DNA from: Symsagittifera roscoffensis
Taxonomy: Eukaryota; Xenacoelomorpha; Acoela; Convolutidae
Assembly (NCBI RefSeq): GCF_963678635.1
Contig: NC_087067.1
Span: forward strand, 59,192,487-59,256,486
Reading direction: 5' to 3'
Length of the DNA: 64,000 nucleotides
Position numbers and translations under genes: made by a program. Shown here one piece after another: positions 12,400-24,400 of this stretch. The notes below the pieces were generated by a model. The model searched no databases. It saw only the letters and a list, made by a program, of their open reading frames with translations, and was not told the origin of the DNA. How positions within the stretch are numbered: position 1 is the first letter of the stretch; the number at the start of each line of letters is the position of its first letter.

Positions 12400-14366
12400 T
12401 TAAAAACTTTTATTTCGAAGAATTGTTGATTGCAATTGATATACGATTTTACTTAGGAAATTTAACATACCCAGGAATTCTTGTATTTTCTTTTTGTTGG
12501 ATGGTGGTTGTAGTTTTTGAATTGCATCTATACGAGATTTTAATGGAGTTATAGTGTTCGTTTCTATAATACGCCAAGAAACTTTAGTAATATCTGATAA
12601 TTTTTTTTTCTAAAACAGTGAACAATTCATCCTTGGCTTGTGATTGCATAAAAACAGTCTAAATATGTGATTGCTTTTTTTCCTGAGTATGAGTGGTCGG
12701 CAAATTTCACTCATAAATGCTGAGAATGCTGCTGGTCCTATGGAGATGCCATAGAATAGTCTTTTGAATTCATTTGTTGATTACCGATAACAAGTTGTGT
12801 TAATCGTCGTGATTGTTCGTCTAACGGCTTTTGATTATATGCACTATTCATATCTGCTGTTGAGAAGTATTAACCTTTTTTTTGTTAGAATAACTTGAAT
12901 TGGTTCAAGGGGCCAATTACATTCAGATTCGTCAATGAGTGAATTGAGATATCTCGCATCTAGAACTGTTTTCATGGTTCTCCTTTGCCAGGATGATAAA
13001 AGGATTTCTTAATGTGTTTCTTTTTGGCTGTTCTTCTTTATTCACTGGAGAAAAGATTTCAAATTGTTCTAGTATGCCTAATAGTCTGTTAACTTTGTCT
13101 TGTAAGTGAATTGGAACTTTATTCGCTCGTTGTTTTTCGAAAATTGCATCAGGTGTTCAAGGTAGATGTAGTGGTGAATTTACTTTTCCAACATCAAATT
13201 TAGATGTCGCGTAAACTTTTGGGTGCTTAAAATTTTGAATCGGCTAATTTTTCAAATTATTTTTGTGTTATTTATCTTTTATATGAATTCTGCTGTTTAA
13301 AATGTTAATCATTGGTATAAATATTTAGTAATAATTGTGATTCCAATGATATTATGCTTTATATCGGTGATATGGAAAGTTTGTTCGAATGGTTTGTTCA
13401 AGAGTTTGTTTTTCCCCTTGTTCAAGTGGGAACCAGGGAGAGTTGTGTTTTTCCATAATTTGTTAAGGTTGAGCCTTGTGCTGTCGCTAACCTGCTTGTT
13501 GTTTTTAAGGGTATTAGTTTTGGATGTAACGTTTTGATTTCATTCCAAGTGGGAAGGTTGATAATGTTCGATTCCGCTCCAGATTCTATTGAAAAATCAA
13601 TTTCAAGGTGTGGTGTTTGGAATTCTTTGCTTTTTGGACTTTCGAAGGGGAGTGGAATTTTCCAAACTTTTTCTTAAGGTTGTGTTTCTTTTGGTACATT
13701 TTGGTAAATATGGTTTGTATTGGAACATTCTACAGGTTTTTCTTCTGTAATTTCTTCTATGTTTTCTTTTGTTTTATATTTACTTCTAGGTCTTGTATAA
13801 TAATTTAAGAGGAAGTAAGCATGATTTTGATAGAAGTGTGAATGTATCGGTTGTTCGTATATAATGGATTCATAATCTTTTTCAACATGTATCATGTTAA
13901 TTGTAATTGCATTATCTGTTTCGCTTTCACTGTCTGTGGATTCGCAATTGATGTGGTTTAATTGCAATTCTGTGCATTCTAAATTATCAATACCAGGGGG
14001 TCTGATTGAGTTACTTCAATTGTTAGTACTTGATTGATGTTTTGGTGTATTACTTCTATGTTTTTATTGAGAACCTGGATAAAGTGTGTTAATTCTATGT
14101 GGTGATAAAGTATCTTCTTTGTCTATTGTTATAATTTGAATTTCTGTTTTGTGAATTATCGCGTGATCTATTTTGATTGTTGTTATAACTTGATCTTTGA
14201 TAGTTTGATCTGTTGTTAGATTAATCACGTGATCTATTGTTTTGATAATCTTTGATTTCGATCATTTGAAAAGTTTCGATTCCTTTTGCTGGAACAGTTT
14301 TTATTTTTTTTATATGAAGAGCTTCTAGATCGATCATTTGAATAAAACCTGAACTTGAAACAAGAC
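12400..14366 (-). pseudogene. Protease-RT fragment, array unit 4
   Basis: Most similar to unit 3 over 13337-14366 against 10604-11621. The RT catalytic region near 12640-12665 is further damaged by a small deletion; the protease site near 13575-13590 reads ESG. The protease-upstream open frame is 13674-13967 (97 residues, NHINCESTDSESETDNAI). No functional product is expected. Confidence 0.78.
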
Positions 14367-14774
14367 CAGTAGCGGATTTAGGGAGGGACGTCCCCTCTCG
14401 AGATTGGACACCCTGCCGACTTAAAGGGTCCCCCTTTGTACTAATTTGAGATATCCATTTTTGAAGATGGACCCTAAAAATTTTCTAATGGAGCCTTGGG
14501 CGCCAATATAAATTAATTTTGAAGGGGGAGCGCGCGCCGAAAAAACGCAACTTTTTGGTCAAAATTTTCCAAAAAGTGCCTAAAAATTCCTTTTCTAGCC
14601 TATTTTTTCAACAATTTGCCGGCGGCGCACAAAAGTTGGCCAAAATAGTGGCAAAGCAGTGGTTTGGGAGAGCTCGAAAAATCAATTTGGTCGACCTTGA
14701 AAAAAGGTCGAAAAAATTTTCGAAAATTTTCTGAAAATCAGTCCACTCCACGAGAAAATCCTAGATCCGCCCCT
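14367..14774. mobile_element. hAT-like MITE, copy 5
   Basis: Starts CAGTAGCGGATTTAGG after AACAAGAC and ends CCTAGATCCGCCCCTA before AGCAAGAC. Its interior differs by small substitutions, and the left quarter is more diverged than in copy 4. Same insertion point as the other four copies. Confidence 0.74.
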
Positions 14775-15156
14775 AAGCAAGACTGTCAGTGTGTCAGGGC
14801 AAAGCCCTGAATGTTCCGACTGTCCCTTCAATTCATATCGAATAGGTTTTGGAAAAAGAAAACATTGAACACCTGTAAATTGTGGACAAAGTCAAAGTGT
14901 AAAATTTTGAATCGTACGGAATTAATACGACGAACTAGCCAGACTCCCTTCAATTTGACACAAGTTTTGTGCGGTATAATTTGCCACGCATAAAAAATTC
15001 GCTTAAGGTTCTCAGCAATATGAAAAATTCTTCAAAAGACGCATAATCTAGTCCAGAACATGGCCAAGTTGGCAATTTTCAAACCCTCAGAAATTTACAA
15101 AAAATTATCGGAGGTTGAATATCTTTTTGTATTTGAACTCAAGAAGTCGTTACCTT

Positions 15157-16756
15157 CATTGTTAAAAACTTTTATTTCGAAGAATTGTTGATTGCAATTG
15201 ATTTTCGATTTTACTTAGGAAATTTAACATACCAAGAAATTCTTGCATTTTTTTTGTTGGATGGTGGTTGGAGTTTTTGAATTGCATCTATACGAGATTT
15301 TAATGGACTTATAGTGTTTGTTTCTATAATATGTCCAAGAAGCTTTACACGTGTTGGAAAAAAATGTATAATATCAAATGCTGCTTTCAAGTGTTCGTGT
15401 AGTAATATATGATAATATTTTCTAAAACTGAACAATTCGTCCTTGGCTTGTGATTGCATAAAAAAATAGTATAAATATGTGATTGCTTTTTTTTCTTGAG
15501 TATGAGTGGTCGGCAAATTTCACTCATAAATGATGAGAATGCTGCTGGTCCTATGGAGATGCCATAGAATAATCTATTGAATTCATTTGTTGATTTCCGA
15601 TAACTAATTTTGTTAATCATCGTGATTGTTCGTCTAACGGCATTTGATTATATACATTATTCACATTTGATGTTGAGAATTACAAACCTTTTTTTGTGAG
15701 AATAACTTGAATTGGTTCAATGTGCCAATTACATTTAGATTCGTCGATGACTGAATTGAGATATCTCGTATCTAGAATTATTTTCATGATTCTCCTTCTG
15801 CCAGGATGATAAAAGGATTTTTGAATGTGTTTCCTTTTGGTTATTCTTCTTTATTTACTGGAGAAAAGATTTCATATTGTTCTAGTATGTCTAATAGTCT
15901 GTTAATTAATTTGTCTTGTAAGTGAATTGGAACTTTAGTTGCTCGTTGTTTTTTGAAAACTGCATCTGGTTTTAAAGGTAGTTGTAGTGGTGAATTTACT
16001 TTTCCATCATCAAATTAAGTTGTAGCGTAAGTTTTTGGGTGTTTTAATACTGAATCGGCTAGTTTTTCAAATTCTTTTTGTGTTATCTGAGAGGGTTGAA
16101 ACTTGAACATTGTTTAGAGTTTTTGTTGTTCTTCTGTGTAATTTGATATTTGAAAAGTTGGTTTGAAGTAAGGTGTTTTTGCGAAATAGTCTGTGTTTCG
16201 TTTTTCATTGATTATTATATTATTTATTGATAGTTCTTCGTCAAGAATTGTTGATTGACATATATCTAAAAGTTGTGAGATTTTGTTTACTCTATACGCT
16301 ACTTCCTTGGTGGGAGAAGTTGTCGCGTTAGTTTCACAATAACCTAAGAGTCCCAAAGGTAGGGTTATTTTATATGGAGATTTATTATAGACATGTTAGG
16401 AAATGATGTCTGGGCAGAGGTTTTGATGTACTTGATAGATGAGATTGTTACTCGAAAAAATTTATGATTTGGTCTGAATTCAAGGTCAGACATATAGAGA
16501 TGGTATTTGTTTTGTTCTTCATCATATTGGTGAACTTGTTTGATTGAGAAGTTATAAACATAACCTGCTAGTGGTTTCAGGTGTTTTAGTTCTTGATTAT
16601 ATATAGAGTAAAATTTGGAGAAGAATGGTTGCTTATTTATTCTTTAGAAGAATGTTAAAGCTGTGTTATTCATTCTTGTGTATTTATCTTTTGTATGAAT
16701 TCTGCTGTTTAAAATGTTAATCATTGGTTTATATTTAGTAATAAATGGGATTCCAA
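15157..16756 (-). pseudogene. RT plus full linker, array unit 5 (array end)
   Basis: RT C-terminal part at 15211-15516 (YLYYFFMQSQAKDEL at the YxDD position) and the region before it at 15387-15620, with FYGISIGPAAFSSFMSE corresponding to the conserved LPFGLxNAPATFQ segment of Ty3-type RTs. Unlike units 1-4 it keeps about 598 bp of linker (16086-16683), including an 80-residue open frame at 16114-16356 that matches 54371-54727 in the provirus (GLLGYCETNATTSPTKEVAY). Homology to the retroelement ends abruptly at 16756. It is therefore the least deleted unit and marks the right edge of the array. Confidence 0.78.
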
Positions 16757-17550
16757 AGAGGTGACTGATATCAGCCTTTGTTAAGAAAAAACGTCTGGTA
16801 CCTGATTGCCACTCGTTTTCCTCCCCCCTTGTAATGTTCTTATGGGGTATTTTCCTTCCGGTTTACAAAAATTGTCTACGCCCTTTTCCCCACCCGATCC
16901 GACCAGGGTACCTACCCTAATTCGATCTTAAATTTGGATATCCTCTTCTTATAATTCACGCGTGTAAGATTCTAATGAAACTTAATCGACAATGTCGATC
17001 AATTAGGTACTGTAATGTGTCCCCCCTTTTTACAATTTGCAACCGCCAACCTCTAACCTAACCAGCCCCCCTTCTAACCTCCCCCTCTTTAGCCCCCCTC
17101 TTGAGCCGAAAATTACCTTAAGCGCCGGGTGCTAAATCTCTTGAGAGAAAACCGTAGAACCTGTTTCCAGGCTCTGCTTGAGTAAAAACGTTCCTCAAAA
17201 CAGTGGGGTTCCGCTTATCCAATTTTACACTTATCTCCTATAATGTAATGTGGATTTTAACGATACCCGTTTGACCAACTTAAGAACACCTCCCGTCTTC
17301 TGGTTGTTCTGATTCCGTGCTGGTTGTCTCCTTGACGTGTCCTGCACCTGATCACCAGCACCACTTTCCCATTTGGCTGGTCACCTGTTCCAGTCAAGTC
17401 TCCTAGTGGTCCAGCTAAGTTCCTGTGAACCACTTTCCTACTCGGCTGATCACCTCTTCCAGTCGAGCCTGCTAGTGGTCCAGCTAAGTTGCAAGCTATC
17501 TGAAAACCCTTAACAACGCCCCACACTTGGACACCTTTTTAAATTGCTAA
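16757..17550. other. Non-coding region with a two-copy 69-bp repeat
   Basis: No convincing gene. CT-rich patches lie at 16810-16900 and 17020-17100. At 17361-17429 and 17430-17487 a segment beginning CCACTTTCC and ending GGTCCAGCTAAGTT is repeated in tandem (period 69 bp). The minus-strand ORF across 17257-17526 (NLAGPL...GDQP... twice) is only the translation of this repeat. Confidence 0.5.
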
Positions 17551-17559
17551 TTTGATCGA

Positions 17560-18330
17560 AACGATCGGTCTTGTGAAAACAGTATGGGTATACTATTTAA
17601 TTAATATAAAGATTTGATCCAACTTATCTGGTGTCAAAGTCGCTGTCCTTTCTTGTTTCATGATTTTTGTTCCTTTTTCTATTCTTTTTCGGTTTTGTTT
17701 CGCTTTTTAACTTTTTGCTCTTTTTTTTGTCTCCCTAGTTACCCCCTTATTCGGTTAGCTAAGCCTCGTTCGGAGAGCGTACCAGGAAGTTTTCTCGAGT
17801 TTTCTTAAAAAGCTATCACGGTACGACCGGAAGGCTTACACGTTTTCGCCAAACCGTGCCACTGGTACTCTAGAATGGGCATGTAGCCCGGAGCTGTGTC
17901 AAGTGGGTTGGACTCCTTAGTCATGATGTCGTAAAAACACCCAGGAGCGCCATAAAAACACTATGTAGCAGTCGCCTACTTAAGTCACATATGAGGTTAA
18001 AGAAAAATAGGCCCTTTAACCATTGGCTCAAGAGTCAGGGACACTATCTCTTGTGTTTTTCTACCTCGAACGGTCGGAGCCAATTCGGTTTACTTGCGAC
18101 ATGAGACTAAAACCCTCGTTACAGCTTAAAGGCCACTACCAAAATACCCCCCCCCCCGCTCTAGAAATTAAGAACGTCCCCATATTTAGGTCTCTATATA
18201 CCCAAAATACGCGAACGCCGTTAAAAACAGGGTCGGAACAGTCCGTACAGTTACTTTTTATTAGACAGTGGAACTTTGATCCATTTCAGATGGATCAACC
18301 TAAAACTCTCCTTACCTCAACATAACAATC
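17560..18330 (+). repeat. Diverged copy of the segment at 21.1-21.9 kb
   Basis: Three blocks recur in the same order in the 21.1-21.9 kb segment: a T-rich tract (17650-17740 against 21150-21260); AAAAGCTAT-CACGG...AAGGCTT (about 17810-17840 against 21353-21385); and TCATGATGT...CAGGAGCGCCATAAAA (about 17920-17960 against 21485-21530). Identity is partial. The blocks could be long terminal or segmental repeats of an unrecognised element. A run of C (9-10) sits near 18149. No coding sequence is supported. Confidence 0.45.
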
Positions 18331-18669
18331 ATAAAACACACTCAAGAAAATTAAATTGGGTACTCACATTCCAGCACAATCGAGAATTGAGGTAACTAAA
18401 TTAATAAGCAATTCGAGAATAAATGGGGGATTAAGTTTGACTCAATTAGCTTTAATTGAATAAGTTTTAGCTCGAGAAATGAGTTTTGGGGCTCGAACAT
18501 TGGGAGACTTTGGTTGGCCACCTTTCCTTCGAAGCTTCACTCTGGTCCAATGTAAATTGATTCGCTCTTCATTTGTAATCGCTCTGTCTCCTATTTCTAG
18601 ATAGGTCAGCTCTACTCTCGTGTGATCTTTAAGTCTCGAAATTGCGAATAGCAATTTCCCGCTGCTTTT

Positions 18670-19191
18670 TTGACTACTTTCCCGCGATTGCAGTTCGATT
18701 GTTCTGATCTTATTTTTCTGAGGTTTTCAGTTGTCGCGAGAAAGTTGAGCATGACATTTGACCCCAAAATCACGTTGTTCGTATTGCTCAAGGTCAAACT
18801 CCAAAATATGACCGACTGGCACATCAAGCACAAATATTATTGTTTTAAAACCGAAAATGACGAATATAAGAACATCCTCTATGAAAAACGTATGTGTTTT
18901 GTACTTTTAGTCAGTCGCAATACAATAGTCGAACTTTTTTCTGAAGGAAGAGCTTTCCCTGCTTGGTGCTGCACCAAACAGACAAAACTTGAAGGCAGTA
19001 TTTTTCTCAAGTGGGCGTCTATTGCACCCACCGAGCCTCGTGTTACCTATGTCTTCGGACTGCCCGAGCTAGACATACTAAATTCCTCAAGGCAATCATT
19101 TTTCTCAAAAACTGTTTGGATTTCAATCCACACCAATGAGTTACACACTCTTGTTCATTTTAGACTTAGTGTTGCGAATATCCGAGTTTAG
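18670..19191 (+). CDS. Hypothetical ORF, 173 aa, doubtful
   Basis: An uninterrupted plus-strand frame of 173 residues beginning MTTFPRLQFDCS. It is fairly cysteine-, phenylalanine- and aromatic-rich, with no domain I recognise, no signal peptide and no zinc-binding pattern. It lies between the two diverged repeat segments (17.6-18.3 and 21.1-21.9 kb), so it could be a relic of an internal coding region of an unknown mobile element. A frame of this length is uncommon by chance in AT-rich DNA, but nothing else (splice partners, promoter, homologous copy in the window) supports it. Confidence 0.25.
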   Translation: MTTFPRLQFDCSDLIFLRFSVVARKLSMTFDPKITLFVLLKVKLQNMTDWHIKHKYYCFKTENDEYKNILYEKRMCFVLLVSRNTIVELFSEGRAFPAWCCTKQTKLEGSIFLKWASIAPTEPRVTYVFGLPELDILNSSRQSFFSKTVWISIHTNELHTLVHFRLSVANIRV

Positions 19192-19319
19192 ACCTGTTTT
19201 GTTTTGGTCTGGTTTTTTATAAATGCAAGTCACCAGTGCAATCACTGGTTCCTAGCCTGTCTCTTGATAACCTAATACCTCTTACTACTTTCTTTTCTGT
19301 TGTTTATCCTAATTCTTAA

Positions 19320-19560
19320 CAAAATAATACTCCTCCGGATTGACAAAAACAGGACCCCTCCGGATTGGCAAAATTGAGACCCCTCCGGATTGGAACCCCT
19401 CCGGTTTTGTGAAAACAAGACACCTCCGGTTTGGGACCCCTCCGATTTAGAAAAAATATAAAGGACCCCTCCGGATTGGGACCCCTCCTGTTTGGCGAAA
19501 ATAGGACCCCTCCGGATTGGGACCCCTCCGGATTGGGATCCCTCCGGTTTTGTAAAAATA
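19320..19560. repeat. GGACCCCTCCGGATTGG minisatellite
   Basis: About a dozen copies of (G)GACCCCTCCGG(A/T)TT(G/T) occur here, separated by 0-25 bp of A-rich filler. Isolated copies continue at 19672, 20222, 20703, 20933 and 20960, and inside each 1.57-kb unit (about 22006, 23570, 25150). The 145-aa minus-strand frame over it is a translation of the repeat. Confidence 0.8.
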
Positions 19561-19709
19561 GCTTTTCGGAGACTTCCTAAATTTTCAACCTGTACCCTTC
19601 CGGATACGTTCTCCGATGCTATTATGCTGTCTGAACTAACTAGGAAGGGTGTATTTTCTTTCGCAAGACCCTTCCGGATTGAAGTTAAGCCTTTTATTTG
19701 ACAATTCAC

Positions 19710-21110
19710 CCTAACTGTGAAGGGTCTTATCGCTAGCCTAGTTTCGACTTGACTATGGTTTTCTGGTTCCCATAGCCTTCCCTTTTTGTTTAGAACAGCG
19801 TAAAATTGCCTTATATTACCTTTACTACCTTTTGGTAGGGGTGTAAGGGCTTTCCGAATTTTTTTTTATAAAACGTGAAGGGTCTACCTTCCCGAATTAG
19901 TGAATTTGCTAAAAACAATCTTGAAAAATTTTCACGAATAATTGATGTTCTTATTAGTAAGCTCAGATAATATGTGATCTAGTGGTACCAAGATCAACTG
20001 AATCTGTCCTGTAGTTCCAAAGTTATTAACCAAAACGTCTTTTTTCTAAAGTCACAAAATTTCTCTTATAGGTTCCTCCTAACTGTTTTCGCAATTCTGT
20101 TCTTTTCGACCTAAAAATTATTGATTCGAGCTCAGAAGGCCTGTATTCTTCTAGTTCAATGCAAAAACCCGATCTAAATTGCTCTAGTTGAAAAAAGTTG
20201 CGAAAAACTATGCCAATTGGACCTCTCCGGATTGTTGAATCCACTAAATCAAACACGTTAAGTTCAATTTCTCTATAACCCGGAAGTTTATCGGAAAATG
20301 GGTTTTAAAACCTGTCGATTCACTAGTGGAAGTTGCCCTAACAATAATTTTTACTGTCCTAACTCAAAAGTTTCAAAAAATTTTTTTCTTATTTATTAGT
20401 GTTTTGTTTATTCAAAAATCACGAAAATTTTTGTTTTTGGTACCCAAATAGTTCCAACCACTTCTGAACTAAACTCAACCGGTTCTACCTATTATACTAG
20501 TACAATTACGATGTAACACACTAATTTAACGCTTTTTTCCGTTTCAAAAAATATCGATATCTCAGAAATCGCGATTTGTGGGGGGATCAAAATATCGCTA
20601 TTTTGACCCTAAAAACCGGTCCGCTTATTGTGTTTTTCATTGAAAAACGATATAAGAATATTAATATAGGCTGTATAAATAATATTATTAGTAATACTAT
20701 ACCCCTCCGGATTCGTTCAATATCCGAATTAAGGTGCTTAACTCGGAAATTCGCAGTCCGGTGAAGGGTCACAACTGTCGAGCCCCCCACAGATTACTAT
20801 TTTACTTTTTGTACCAAAAGGGATACAAAACTTGTTAACGATACGCAACAGTCGATTGTTGTTGTCGTTGAGCCCCTTCTTGTTGCTCCTTTAACTGCTT
20901 GCCGGATCAGTCTTCTCCGCTAATCCCGAGACCCTTCCGGATTGAGCGAAAATTAGCAGACCCTTCCGGTTTGAGCGCAAATTAGCATTAACGTGCCTAA
21001 TTACTCAATCAACCCTACAGTACAAGCCTCACAAACGGGCCACAAAATTGATCGTAACAATTCTGACTGATATAAATGCCTGTAACAACAATATACCTAT
21101 CAACAACAAA
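19710..21110. other. Non-coding, no gene seen
   Basis: AT-rich with scattered TCCGGATT motifs. No splice-consistent exon, RNA gene or transposon coding domain is visible on either strand. The small ORFs here are under 80 residues and show no family resemblance. Confidence 0.4.
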
Positions 21111-21410
21111 CGGGAGGGTCGGATCACATCTTGTCTGGGGGGATGATTTCTACTGATTTTATTCTTTTTTACTGTTTTTGGTTTTTTCGGTTATTTTTTA
21201 TGTTTTAATGTTTTTCTTGGGTACTGTACTACTTTTTGTTCGGTTTCTTGTTTAGCTTTAAGTGTTTTTGGTCACGGACAACTCAGGAAATGACGGGACC
21301 GAGAATCCCCCCACCCTTCCTGGTTCGTGAATTTTCGGTCTTAACTATGTTGAAAAGCTATTCACGGGAATCCGAAAGGCTTCCGCGTTCCGAACTACCC
21401 TTCCGCCCCG

Positions 21411-24400
21411 GCGGTTAGGGCCTATTAGGGGCGTTATTGTGAGCATCCGCTCGGCGCGGAGTGCTCGTTAACGGTTCTGCCGGTCATGATGTTAAAAAAG
21501 AATAACATCCAGGAGCGCCATAAAATTATCTATGTAAAATTTGCCCGGAAGTACATATCAACGGAAAATAAAGCTAGGTTCTAAGACGACTGGCCAGCGT
21601 CTAAACAGAGCTCTACAAGTTTTTCACCGTCTCTGCCAAAGTCAGTTCTTTTTGTGGTCTTTCTAACATCGGGTCGACAAAATTGTTACTGCTTTCGGCT
21701 TCGGTCAAAACACTCAAAATAACTCAATTATATGCAAGAATAGTGAGCTCATGGCTGGGTCTCAGTATCCCCAGACCACGAGGTCACTCCTAAAAACAGG
21801 GCTACTACTATTTATTATATTACTTTTGTTTTTGTTCAGTAGATAAAAATCATCATCTCCATGGAAGATGGATCAACCCTTTACCCCAACTCCTAGCTTC
21901 TCATTCTCAGAAAATGAATTCAGATGTTAATTAAATTCAATTCAGGACATATCCAGGAAGCTAAAAGTTTGTATAAAACAGTTTGAGTTCAAGTCTCAAG
22001 ACCTCTCCGGAATCCTGAATCCGGGAAAAATAACACCCTTACTTCCTCTCCGGAAGGCTGATTCCCATCCTTCACCGTTAGCGTGAATGGCTTTGCAACG
22101 ATTGTAGCGACACAATCGTTGCAACTCGGAGCGGTCTCTGCTAATACTCTGTCGTCTTTTTCTATGTTGTCGTTTTTCTAGCAACTATCGCTGTTGTTGT
22201 TTTCGCAACTTCTTTCGTTGTACTTTATTTCTTCCAAAATTGCTGTTTTTGAGGTTTCTCGGAAATACGACGTCATCATTCGAAATTTTAAAGACTTAAA
22301 ATACCAGAATATTGTGACCTTCACAGATTGACTAATCGTTACAATAACGTGGCTAATCTGTTAAAACTGCCAATTCTCAATGTCCGCGTATGTCAATTCT
22401 GGTCGAATGTCACATATATCTACTAGTCTCAGGTTGTTTAACTAGTCTCTGCTAGGCTCAATAGATCTAGAGTATACTGGCTTAATGCGATTGCTGTTTG
22501 GTCTATTGGAGAGGTAACTAATTTCTAATTTAAATTCAAATTTCTCTGGTGCTCAAATTACAAGTAATTTCAGCACTTCAAAAAAAAATGGGTTGTTAGT
22601 TAGATGGATCATGATTGGTTAGTATTAAATTTTTTATAGTGATAAAATATCTAATTTATAACCAATAATAAGATATAGTTTAGATCTGTTTCCATAAGAA
22701 AAACCAAAATGTCTTCAAAAATTGTCTTCAAAAAATTTCACCTAATCTCAAAATGTCTTCAAAAATTGTCTTCAAAATTTTCACCTAATCTCAACCCAAT
22801 TTGAGAAAAACGGGTGTTAAATTTCAGGTTTAGCGCGTTTCGTCCGGTTAATTTAAATCAGCACTGTATTGGCGTTTTTGGTTTGATAAAATACTCGTAT
22901 TGTTGAGAAATGAAAATTGTCTACTTGTTGCTTTGCTATGTGGACCATTTTCACCCAGGATGAATTCCACGGAATGCGCCGGCGGTTAGGGCCTATTAGG
23001 GGCGTTATTGTGAGCATCCGCTCGGCGCGGAGTGCTCGTTAACGGTTCTGCGGTCATGATGTTAATAAAGATTAACACCCAGGAGCGCCATAAAAACATC
23101 TATGTAACATTCGCTCGGAAGTACATATCGACTGAAAATAAAGCTAGGTTCTAAGACGACTGGCCAGCGTCTATACAGAGCTCTACATGCTTTTCACCGT
23201 CTCTGCCAAAGTCAGTTCTTTTGGTGGTCTTTCTAACATCGGGTCGACAAAATTGTTACTGCTTTCGGCTTCGGTCAAAACACTCAAAATAACTCAATTA
23301 TATGCAAGAATAGTGAGCTCATGGCTGGGTCTCAGTATCCCCAGACCACGAGGTCACTCCTAAAAACAGGGCTACTACTATTTATCGTTTTACTTTTGTT
23401 TTTGTTCAGTAGATAAAAATCATCATCCCCATCGAAGATGGATCAACCCTTTCCCCCAACTCCTAGCTTCTCATTCTCAGAAAATGAACTCAAATGTTAA
23501 TTAAATTCAATTCAGGACATATCCAGGAAGCTAAAAGTTTGTATAAAACAGTTTGAGTTCAAGTCTCAAGCCCCCTCCGGATTCCTGAGTCCGGGGAAAT
23601 AACACCCTTACTTCCTCTCCGGAAGGCTGATTCCCACCCTTCACCGTTAGAGTGAATGGCTTTGCAACGATTACGATTGTAGCGACACAAACGTTGCAAC
23701 TCGGAGCGGTCTCTGCTAATACACTGTCGTCTTTTTCTATGTTGTCGTTTTTCTAGCAACTATCGCTGTTGTTGTTTTCGCAACTTCTGTCGTTGTACTT
23801 TATTTCTTCCAAAATTGCTGTTTTTGAGGTTTCTCGGAAATACGACGTCATCATTCGAAATTTTAAAAACTTAAAATACCAGAATATTGTGACCTTCACA
23901 GATTGACTAATCGTTACAATAACGTGGCTAATCTGTTAAAACTGCCAATTCTCAATGTCCGCGTATGTCAATTCTGGTCGAATGTCACATATATCTACTA
24001 GTCTCAGGTTGTTTAACTAGTCTCTGCTAGGCTCAATAGATCTAGAGTATACTGGCTTAATGCGATTGCTGTTTGGTCTATTGGAGAGGTAACTAATTTC
24101 TAATTTAAATTCAAATTTCTCTAGTGCTCAAATTACAAGTAATTTCAGCACTTTTTTAAAAAAAATGGGTTGTTAGTATGATGGATCATGATTGGTTAGT
24201 ATTAAATTTTTTATAGTGATAAAATATCTAATTTATAACCAATAATAAGATATAGTTTAGATCTGTTTCCATAAGAAAAACCAAAATGTCTTCAAAAATT
24301 GTCTTCAAAAATTTTCACCTAATCTCAAAATGTCTTCAAAAATTGTCTTCAAAAATTTTCACCTAATCTCAACCCAATTTGAGAAAAACGGGTGTTAAAT

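Larger units (their letters stand above)
1..16756 (-). repeat. Tandem array of ~2.8-kb units of a truncated Ty3/gypsy-type pol carrying a MITE
   Basis: The same block order recurs head to tail. Read on the minus strand it is MITE, gag-pol junction region, protease, linker, reverse transcriptase, ~400-bp non-coding spacer, then the next MITE. RT ends recur near 2732, 5530, 6790, 9612, 12400 and 15157; MITE left ends near 1935, 4757, 8810, 11622 and 14367. Spacing is 2742-2822 bp except for the unit with an extra partial copy at 5.3-6.6 kb. Units at 9.6-12.2 and 12.4-15.0 kb are nearly identical (for instance 10604-10730 against 13337-13463), so duplication was recent there. No RNase H, integrase, gag or env is present. 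The array begins before the window and ends at 16756, where homology stops inside a unit. Confidence 0.9.

Noticed and set aside
18481-18510. TGGGGCTCGAACATTGGGA, resembling a retroviral primer-binding site
   Set aside because: No LTR end lies in front of it, no matching tRNA is known to me, and no pol domains lie nearby.
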